From positions 806,001-870,000 of the forward strand of contig NZ_JAAAPL010000001.1 in the NCBI RefSeq assembly GCF_011317445.1: a DNA stretch of 64,000 nt. The letters run 5' to 3'. The stretch is from Chelativorans multitrophicus. GTDB taxonomy: Bacteria; Pseudomonadota; Alphaproteobacteria; Rhizobiales; Rhizobiaceae. A model generated the notes under the pieces. It was not told the origin of the DNA and did not search any database. It saw nothing but the letters and a program-made list of their open reading frames with translations. Position 1 is the stretch's first letter, and every line of letters starts with the position of its first letter. Positions 58,491 to 64,000 of the stretch are shown piece after piece. The position numbers and the translations under genes were made by a program.

Positions 58491-59372
58491 ATGAAGCTGG
58501 AATGCATTGCTCCGGCAAAAATAAATCTTGCGCTGCACGTCATCGGCCGCCGGACTGACGGCTATCATCTTCTGGAATCCCTTGTCGCCTTCGCTGCATT
58601 CGGCGACCGGCTCTCGGTCGAGAAGGCAGAAGCTGACACGTTTCTGTTGGCAGGACCGTTCCGCGACGGGCTTGAGGGATCAGGCAATTTTGTCCTCAAC
58701 GCGCGTGACCTCCTCAGAGAAAAGTTCGCAAGCCGGGCGAGCAGTCCCGTCGCCATCACATTGGAGAAGAACCTGCCGGTGGCATCAGGAATCGGCGGCG
58801 GGTCGAGTGATGCGGCGACGGGGCTCAAGCTCCTGACGCGTTATTGGGAAATCGAAACCGAACCGGCCGAACTTGCGCAGATCGGGCTGGGGCTTGGAGC
58901 CGACGTTCCGATGTGCCTTTTTGGCCAGCCGCTGATCGCAAGCGGCATCGGCGAGAAGCTGGAGCCGGTTTCAACGCTCCCTTCTCTTCCCATCCTTCTT
59001 GTCAATCCCGGCCTTCCGTTGGCGACGCCCGCTGTTTTCTCGTCGCTTGTCGAGCGCGAGAATGCACCTCTCCCGCCTGCTCCGCGCAATAAGAGCGCCG
59101 CCGAGCTTGTAAATTGGCTCAGGCTTACCCGAAACGATCTCGAACCGGCGGCACTTTCAATCATGCCGGTTATCGGCATCGTGCTCAGACTTCTGCAGAC
59201 GGAGGGCGCACTCATCGCCCGGATGTCCGGCTCCGGGGCCACCTGCTTCGGGATTTTCGAAACCGCGAGCAAAGCCCGGCAGGCGGGCGAGATGATCTCC
59301 CGGAGACATCCCGGCTGGTTTGTCCGCGCGACCCAGACGAGGGCCTCCATGCCGGAGTTGAGTCATGTCTGA
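58491..59372 (+). CDS. ispE: 4-(cytidine 5'-diphospho)-2-C-methyl-D-erythritol kinase
   Basis: GHMP-family kinase of the MEP isoprenoid pathway, 293 residues. The N-terminal APAKINLALHVIGRRTDGYH, the ATP loop LPVASGIGGGSSDAATGL and the C-terminal ARMSGSGATCFGIFE define it. The ATG at 58491 follows the small membrane gene closely. Its end overlaps the moaB start by eight bases. dxs and ispH are elsewhere in the window. Confidence 0.96.
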   Translation: MKLECIAPAKINLALHVIGRRTDGYHLLESLVAFAAFGDRLSVEKAEADTFLLAGPFRDGLEGSGNFVLNARDLLREKFASRASSPVAITLEKNLPVASGIGGGSSDAATGLKLLTRYWEIETEPAELAQIGLGLGADVPMCLFGQPLIASGIGEKLEPVSTLPSLPILLVNPGLPLATPAVFSSLVERENAPLPPAPRNKSAAELVNWLRLTRNDLEPAALSIMPVIGIVLRLLQTEGALIARMSGSGATCFGIFETASKARQAGEMISRRHPGWFVRATQTRASMPELSHV

Positions 59373-59907
59373 ACGGCAGTTCATTCCCGTGCGATTCGCG
59401 GTGCTCACCATTTCCGACACGCGCACCATGGAGAACGACAAGTCCGGCCAGACCTTGGCTGATCGCATAGAGCAAGCCGGCCATGAGCTGGCCGGCCGCG
59501 CCATCGCGCCGGATGAGGCTGGGGTAATCAGCCGCCAGGTGCTCTCCTGGTGCGCGGATCCGCATATCGACGCCGTAATCACCACGGGCGGAACCGGCTT
59601 TACGGGGCGCGATGTGACGCCGGAGGCGCTGGAGCCGCTCTTCGAAAAGCGCATGGACGGCTTTTCACAGGTTTTCCACAGGGTTTCTTTCGAGAAGATC
59701 GGCACCTCCACCATCCAGTCCCGAGCCACCGCGGGGCTCATCAACCAGACGTTCGTCTTCATCCTTCCGGGCTCTCCGGGCGCCTGCCGCGACGCCTGGG
59801 ATCTCATCCTGAAGGATCAGTTCGACTACCGGCACATGCCCTGCAACTTCGTGGAAATCATGCCGCGCCTGGACGAGCATCTGAAACGCGGCGCCAGCTC
59901 CGCCTGA
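59365..59907 (+). CDS. moaB: Molybdenum cofactor biosynthesis protein B
   Basis: MoaB/Mog-fold protein of 180 residues acting on molybdopterin adenylylation. Landmarks are FAVLTISDTRTMENDKSG, DAVITTGGTGFTGRDVTPEAL and FILPGSPGACRDAWD. The MPT-binding GGTGFTGRD and the Asp-rich start are intact. It overlaps ispE by eight bases and so is translationally coupled to it. Confidence 0.94.
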   Translation: MSERQFIPVRFAVLTISDTRTMENDKSGQTLADRIEQAGHELAGRAIAPDEAGVISRQVLSWCADPHIDAVITTGGTGFTGRDVTPEALEPLFEKRMDGFSQVFHRVSFEKIGTSTIQSRATAGLINQTFVFILPGSPGACRDAWDLILKDQFDYRHMPCNFVEIMPRLDEHLKRGASSA

Positions 59908-59969
59908 TCTTGTTATCCACAGCTTTTCCTCCCTCCCATCTCCCGCCCGTTCCGATCTGATCGCGAAAA

Positions 59970-59984
59970 GTTCTTGATTTGTTC
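59970..59984 (+). promoter_or_regulatory. Predicted LexA (SOS) box
   Basis: GTTC, seven bases (TTGATTT), GTTC: an exact match to the alphaproteobacterial LexA consensus of direct GTTC repeats. It lies 63 bases upstream of the radical-SAM start codon and after the moaB stop. The inference is DNA-damage control of the downstream gene. Confidence 0.65.
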
Positions 59985-60046
59985 CATATCAGAAGATAGG
60001 AATAGATTCATCCAAGGACATCGGCCCGGCAGCGCGGAGGCAGACG

Positions 60047-61201
60047 ATGGAACAGATCGCAAAGGCAGACACTGCCGCTTTCAGCGGCGGAGGGTCCGCC
60101 ATGGCAAACGCGATCATAGACGAGGCGGGGCTGCGTGTCGGTGACGACCGCCGCAGAGGGCGTGGCGCCGGCATCAATCCCAGCGGACGCTTCGAGCCAC
60201 TCACCCGCCATGTTTTCGACGACGGGTGGGAGACATTGGAGGAATTGCCCCCCTTCAGGACCGAAGTGCAAATCGAAAAGCCGCGCACCATAATTACGCG
60301 CAACACCTCGCCCGATATTTCCTTCGACCGCTCAATCAATCCTTATCGTGGCTGTGAGCACGGTTGTGTCTATTGCTTCGCCCGACCGACGCACAGCTAT
60401 ATGGGTCTTTCACCCGGCTTGGATTTCGAATCAAAGCTATTCGCGAAGCCCGATGCACCACGGCTCCTGGAAAAGGAGCTCGCCAAGCCCGGCTATGAGC
60501 CGCGCACAATCGCGATCGGCACAAATACGGACCCGTACCAGCCGGTCGAAAAGAAGTGGCGCATCATGCGCGACATACTCGAAGTGCTCGATGCGCATAA
60601 CCATCCGGTTGGGATCGTCACCAAATCGGCGCTGGTGATGCGCGACATCGATATCCTCTCGCGCATGGCGGAACGGGGGCTGGCCAAGGTGGCGCTCTCG
60701 GTCACAACGCTTGACCGCCAGCTTGCCCGGACGATGGAGCCCAGGGCCGCCACGCCGACGCGGCGGCTGGAGGCGATGCGCGCGCTGAACGAGGCGGGCG
60801 TTCCCGCATCCGTGATGATCGGGCCTGTCATCCCCGGTCTGAACGACAGCGAGATCGAGCGCATTCTGGAATCAGCCCATGCGGTCGGCGCCAAAGAGGC
60901 GGGCTACGTAATCCTTAGGCTGCCTCTGGAGGTAAGCCCGATCTTTAAGGACTGGCTCCTGCGGCATTACCCGGACCGCTACCGGCATGTGATGTCGCTC
61001 GTGCGCTCCATGCGCGGAGGCAAGGATTACGATTCCGAATGGGGCAAGCGCATGAAGGGCACAGGCCCCTATGCCTGGCAAATCGGGCGCCGGTTCGAGA
61101 TCGCGGCGCGGAGAATAGGACTTAATCTCGAACGGCGGAAGCTTCGCACCGATCTCTTCAAGGCAGGAAAGGGCGAGGGGGAACAGCTCAGCCTGCTTTA
61201 G
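60047..61201 (+). CDS. PA0069-family radical SAM protein (SplB-like)
   Basis: Radical SAM enzyme of 384 residues in the COG1533 group, related in sequence to spore photoproduct lyase. The iron-sulfur cysteines are Cys103, Cys107 and Cys110 (RGCEHGCVYC). The SAM-binding AIGTNTDPYQPVEKK, RDILEVLDAHNHPVGI and the late LPLEVSPIFKDWL match the family. The reaction is unknown, but a LexA box upstream suggests a role in DNA damage. A CGGAGGC ribosome binding site precedes the ATG. Confidence 0.88.
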   Translation: MEQIAKADTAAFSGGGSAMANAIIDEAGLRVGDDRRRGRGAGINPSGRFEPLTRHVFDDGWETLEELPPFRTEVQIEKPRTIITRNTSPDISFDRSINPYRGCEHGCVYCFARPTHSYMGLSPGLDFESKLFAKPDAPRLLEKELAKPGYEPRTIAIGTNTDPYQPVEKKWRIMRDILEVLDAHNHPVGIVTKSALVMRDIDILSRMAERGLAKVALSVTTLDRQLARTMEPRAATPTRRLEAMRALNEAGVPASVMIGPVIPGLNDSEIERILESAHAVGAKEAGYVILRLPLEVSPIFKDWLLRHYPDRYRHVMSLVRSMRGGKDYDSEWGKRMKGTGPYAWQIGRRFEIAARRIGLNLERRKLRTDLFKAGKGEGEQLSLL

Positions 61202-61438
61202 CGGAAGCGGCAGGGCAAGCTCCGCCGGATGGCCGAAGCACTCGGGTCCGGCAATGAAACCTTGCCTAATGATATGCCGGCAGCAGTCCCATGCCCTGCC
61301 CTATTCAAGATTGCAGTTCCGGGACGGTATTGCCCCACCTCCCGGATTACCCGTCGAAGCCCTCGCCCCCGGGCCGACGGCGCCTTCCCCGCTTTTTTGT
61401 CCTGAGCACGGGGAAAGGCTTGCGGAGAATCGGAAGCG

Positions 61439-62215
61439 ATGCAAGCATTGCTTATGGCTTCCTCGCAATCCGATTCTCCGCCCCTCTTCGATCTGCCGGT
61501 GCGCCCGGATTTCACTATTGAGTGGAAGATCATGCGCGAGGGCTTGGCGCCAGTGGCCGGGCTGGACGAAGCCGGCCGGGGGCCGCTGGCGGGACCGGTG
61601 GTCGCGGCAGCGGTGGTGCTCGACCCGGACCGCATTCCGGAAGGGCTTGACGATTCCAAGCGGCTGACGGCAGAGGCACGCGAAAGGCTGGTTCAGGAAA
61701 TTTTCGAGGTCGCAGCCGCCGTTTCCGTCGCGTCCCTTTGCGCAGCCAGCATCGATGAATCGAATATCCTGAAGGCCAGCCTGGAAGCGATGCGCCGCGC
61801 GCTCGACGGACTTTGCGTGCGCCCGGCCTATGCGCTCGCCGACGGGAGGGATATTCCGCCTGGCCTTCCTTGTCCCTGCCGGGCCGTGGTCAAGGGCGAT
61901 CAAAGGTCCCAGTCGATCGCCGCGGCGTCCATTGTCGCCAAAGTCGTGCGTGACCGGATGATGGTCAGGACCGGCACCCTCATGCCCCATTACGGTTTTC
62001 ACAGCCATGTGGGCTACGCCACGGAGCGTCATCGCGAAGCCATCACCGCCTATGGGCCGGTCACACGGCTCCACCGGATGAGTTTCTCGCCCTTCAAAAC
62101 GTCTGGCGAGGAGGACCGGATATTGGCAAGCGGGGATGCCGCAGAGCTTATCGCCAGCGCTTTCTCTGCGGCAGACGGGTTAAATGGGCGAGACGCCGAA
62201 AAGGAGCCGGTGTAG
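61439..62215 (+). CDS. rnhB: Ribonuclease HII
   Basis: Removes RNA primers and misinserted ribonucleotides from DNA. It has 258 residues. The catalytic set begins with Asp-Glu in [20 protein letters not shown]; further acids lie in the DDSKRLT helix and [19 protein letters not shown]. The C-terminal residues overlap the nnrU 3' end by 36 bases, convergently. The ATG at 61454 (MASSQSDS) is an alternative start. Confidence 0.94.
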   Translation: MQALLMASSQSDSPPLFDLPVRPDFTIEWKIMREGLAPVAGLDEAGRGPLAGPVVAAAVVLDPDRIPEGLDDSKRLTAEARERLVQEIFEVAAAVSVASLCAASIDESNILKASLEAMRRALDGLCVRPAYALADGRDIPPGLPCPCRAVVKGDQRSQSIAAASIVAKVVRDRMMVRTGTLMPHYGFHSHVGYATERHREAITAYGPVTRLHRMSFSPFKTSGEEDRILASGDAAELIASAFSAADGLNGRDAEKEPV

Positions 62216-62749
62216 CCCGGCAACGAAGATCGCGTAGATAACTAGCCCTCCGACAACAGCCATCACGTCGTTTCTCGGGGACGGCTTGCCCTTAGCCACC
62301 GGTTCGCGGGGCCGCTGAACGGAGGAAACCCAGTCCACCGTTCCCCAGACAGCTATCCCACCGAACAGCAACAGGTCGGCCAGCGTCCCGTTCGCCAGGA
62401 GATGCGCCAAACCCCATATCACGGTGCCGAGGAGCATAGGATGCCCGACGGCGGTGCTTATCCTTCCCGGCCGATGCGAAGCGGCCATGAGCGGGAAAAC
62501 GGGAAGCATCAGCAGCAGTGTCAGGTGCTGCATCCACGTGGCGGGCGTGTAGAGCACGACAGGGTTCTGCCGTGCCAGCCAATACCCCCAGACAATCAGC
62601 ACGAGGCCGAGGAATGCAGCCAGACTATAGATGCCTTTCCAAGCACCCAGGCCGCGACTGCCCACGACGCGGTCGCGAAATTGCGGCGCCGCAATGCGGA
62701 CGGAGTGCACTCCCAAAAAAAGAACAAGGCCAAGGACAAGCACCAGCAT
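62180..62749 (-). CDS. NnrU-family membrane protein
   Basis: Membrane protein of 189 residues with five or six helices ([15 protein letters not shown].., [31 protein letters not shown]). NnrU is linked to nitric-oxide reductase expression in Rhodobacter, but here there is no denitrification gene; NnrU-like proteins also occur alone. MLVLVLG at 62749 after GGTGGG is chosen. It is divergent from the TetR gene, and its 3' end overlaps that of rnhB. Confidence 0.85.
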   Translation of the reverse strand: MLVLVLGLVLFLGVHSVRIAAPQFRDRVVGSRGLGAWKGIYSLAAFLGLVLIVWGYWLARQNPVVLYTPATWMQHLTLLLMLPVFPLMAASHRPGRISTAVGHPMLLGTVIWGLAHLLANGTLADLLLFGGIAVWGTVDWVSSVQRPREPVAKGKPSPRNDVMAVVGGLVIYAIFVAGLHRLLFGVSPI

Positions 62750-62819
62750 AGCTTTCCCACCCGTCATCTTTGAAGCCGACGCGCCCGTATCGGCAGCGCC
62801 GTCTTGCTTGCGATATTCA

Positions 62820-62847
62820 CTAAAGTTAGATAATCTAACTAAAGTTA
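62820..62847. promoter_or_regulatory. Perfect 17-bp palindrome at the nnrU/tetR divergence
   Basis: AGTTAGAT-A-ATCTAACT (62824-62840), flanked by two direct copies of CTAAAGTTA (62820-62828 and 62839-62847). It lies 27 bases upstream of the TetR start and about 75 upstream of nnrU. Size and symmetry are those of a TetR-family operator, so self-control and control of nnrU are inferred. Confidence 0.65.
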
Positions 62848-62866
62848 TTTGCGCTAGCATGTCAAT

Positions 62867-63652
62867 ATGCCGATGAACGACAAAACAAACACCAAAATGA
62901 ATCGCAGGGACAAGCTTCGCGAGGCCACCATGGCCGAGATCCGGCACATCGCTCGCGAGTTGCTGGTCAGCAATGGTGCCCAGGCAGTTACCGTCAACGC
63001 GGTTGCCCGGAAAATGGGTATGAGCGGCCCGGCTCTTTACCGCTATTATTCCAGCCAAAACGAGCTGATCGAAGCGCTGCGGCTCGACCTCTATTCAGAG
63101 CTGGTCAACACCCTCACATCTGCGCGGGAACGCAGCGGCGCAACCGACCCGGAATGCCGCCTCCTCGCCATCTGCAGGGCTTTGCGCCAGTGGGCCGTCA
63201 CCCATCCTGCCGAATTCGGCTGCCTTTTCGCCACGCCTGCGCCCATGGGTCTCGAGAGGTGCACCAATGCCAGCCAGTCCGGCCGGGCGTTCGGACAGGT
63301 TTTCCTGGAGGAGATCGTGGCCATCTGGCGCACGAAGCGGTTTCCAATACCGAGCCTGGAGGATATGGATCCCTCCCTGGCCGAGCAGTTGTGCAAATAT
63401 TCCGAGAGAATTGACGGCGCGCTGCCGCCCGAGGCCGCCTATATCTTTCTTTCCTGCTGGATGCGGCTTTACGGCCTGCTCTGCATGGAGGTTCTGAACC
63501 AGATCGGCTTTGCCTACAGCGATCTGGAGCCCGTATACGAGGAATGCCTGCAGGACCTCTGCAGGCTCCTTGATATTCCCTATGAGGAGCCAGTGCCTGC
63601 CGGACACGCTGGCACCATCAGAAAGGACAGGCTGCGCGAGGCGGGTCTCTAG
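62867..63652 (+). CDS. TetR/AcrR-family transcriptional regulator
   Basis: Repressor of 261 residues. The N-terminal helix-turn-helix is at about 25-70 (VTVNAVARKMGMSGPALYRYYSSQNELI). The ligand domain includes a WHG-like C-terminal domain (LFATPAPMG, then FLSCWMRLYGLLCMEVLNQ). It is divergent from nnrU with a palindrome between them. No convincing Shine-Dalgarno is seen before the ATG at 62867; other ATGs at 62873 and 62897 are possible. Confidence 0.88.
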   Translation: MPMNDKTNTKMNRRDKLREATMAEIRHIARELLVSNGAQAVTVNAVARKMGMSGPALYRYYSSQNELIEALRLDLYSELVNTLTSARERSGATDPECRLLAICRALRQWAVTHPAEFGCLFATPAPMGLERCTNASQSGRAFGQVFLEEIVAIWRTKRFPIPSLEDMDPSLAEQLCKYSERIDGALPPEAAYIFLSCWMRLYGLLCMEVLNQIGFAYSDLEPVYEECLQDLCRLLDIPYEEPVPAGHAGTIRKDRLREAGL

Positions 63653-63678
63653 GTGGTCGGCTGCTCCTTTGCGGAGGC

Positions 63679-63961
63679 TTAGCGCTCGACAGAATCGAAA
63701 ACGCGGATCTTCAACCAAATCCGATTGGTCTCCGGGATGAAGTGGTTCACATGCGCGTCGGAGACTTGATACGCGTCATGTGCCTGCCTGCCGGAAAACA
63801 CCAGGTGAAAGGCTACGTCGAATGAGTCGTCGTTGAAGAGATATGTGACCTGCTTATGGCGCGTGAGGTCGTGCGCCAGCACCGTTGCGAGGAAGGAAAG
63901 CTCTCCGGGGTGGTTTGCCAGATATTTCTTTCCAAGTTTGAGTTGCTTTGAAAATAGCGTT
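63679..63961 (-). pseudogene. Dabb (stress-response A/B barrel) domain remnant
   Basis: About 92 codons resembling a Dabb domain of near-complete length: GKKYLANHPGELSF.., a beta strand FDVAFHLVFSGRQA, then YQVSDAHVNHFI and the last strand IWLKIRVFD. An in-frame stop (63961-63963) replaces the expected first strand and no ATG follows it; a GTG at 63882 would give only the C-terminal two-thirds. Either the gene is broken or starts at a codon I cannot recognise. It runs convergently with TetR. Confidence 0.4.
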
Positions 63962-64000
63962 TAGACACAACGGAGACCGCCGGAACCGTTTGCGCCGGTA

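Overview
The window reads as ordinary chromosome of a high-GC alphaproteobacterium of the order Hyphomicrobiales (Rhizobiales), most likely in or near the Phyllobacteriaceae (Mesorhizobium, Chelativorans, Nitratireductor and relatives). The grounds are family content and gene order: a CcrM-type GANTC methylase, an IalB-like protein, the ctaC-ctaD-ctaB-ctaG-ctaE-surf1-ispH-thrB-rnhA chain, a DUF6101 protein, a DUF1344 protein, a separate glyQ/glyS pair, a GTTC-N7-GTTC LexA box, and palindromic repeats of a type I associate with that group. Species cannot be fixed from sequence reading alone. I see no rRNA, tRNA, insertion sequence, prophage, CRISPR array or recognisable defence system.

Layout. 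0-9.4 kb: ccrM, a HAD phosphatase, a lipoprotein, thrC, an M16 peptidase, a GNAT acetyltransferase and a membrane-bound PAS-GGDEF-EAL protein. 9.5-13.3 kb: a Ni/Co efflux operon (RcnR-like dmeR plus dmeF) with a clear operator, then a YkvA protein, YqgE, a DsbD-domain protein and a peroxiredoxin. 13.3-22.2 kb: a long minus-strand block for the aa3-type cytochrome oxidase (ctaC, ctaD, ctaB, a 52-aa membrane protein, ctaG, ctaE, surf1) running into ispH, thrB and rnhA. 22.5-26.5 kb: IalB, TldD and an unusual stand-alone PLP enzyme with an AT-rich leader. 26.5-35.3 kb, minus strand: two RNA methyltransferases, dxs, pirin, xseB, a deacetylase-like hydrolase, ribB with a decayed second domain, and aroC. 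35.4-46.4 kb: DUF1344, a histidine phosphatase, fabI, a DnaJ-type protein, pdxH, an acyl-CoA dehydrogenase, a DUF1326-DUF2182 pair, purD, ubiA and DUF6101. 46.6-64 kb: a D-lactate/2-hydroxyglutarate-type flavoprotein, tsaC, glyS/glyQ, a TPR-LysM protein, a polyprenyl diphosphate synthase, trmN6-like, an S49 peptidase, ispE, moaB, a radical-SAM protein under a LexA box, rnhB, NnrU, a TetR regulator and a Dabb-domain remnant.

How the genes work together. Isoprenoid supply (dxs, ispE, ispH) feeds the polyprenyl synthase and ubiA for ubiquinone, and ctaB for heme o. These support the cytochrome oxidase encoded in the same window. thrC and thrB complete threonine synthesis. glyQ and glyS are the two subunits of one tRNA synthetase.

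The most notable non-gene signal is a family of two-hairpin palindromic elements, usually present as inverted pairs. Their small stems differ between copies by compensatory changes. One inverted pair lies inside glyS, in frame, and is translated as an extra segment of roughly 40 residues in the C-terminal part of the essential glycyl-tRNA synthetase beta subunit. Other points of interest are the dmeR operator overlapping its start codon with no visible Shine-Dalgarno, the LexA box before the radical-SAM gene, a perfect TetR-type palindrome at the nnrU/tetR divergence, and the orphan PLP enzyme.
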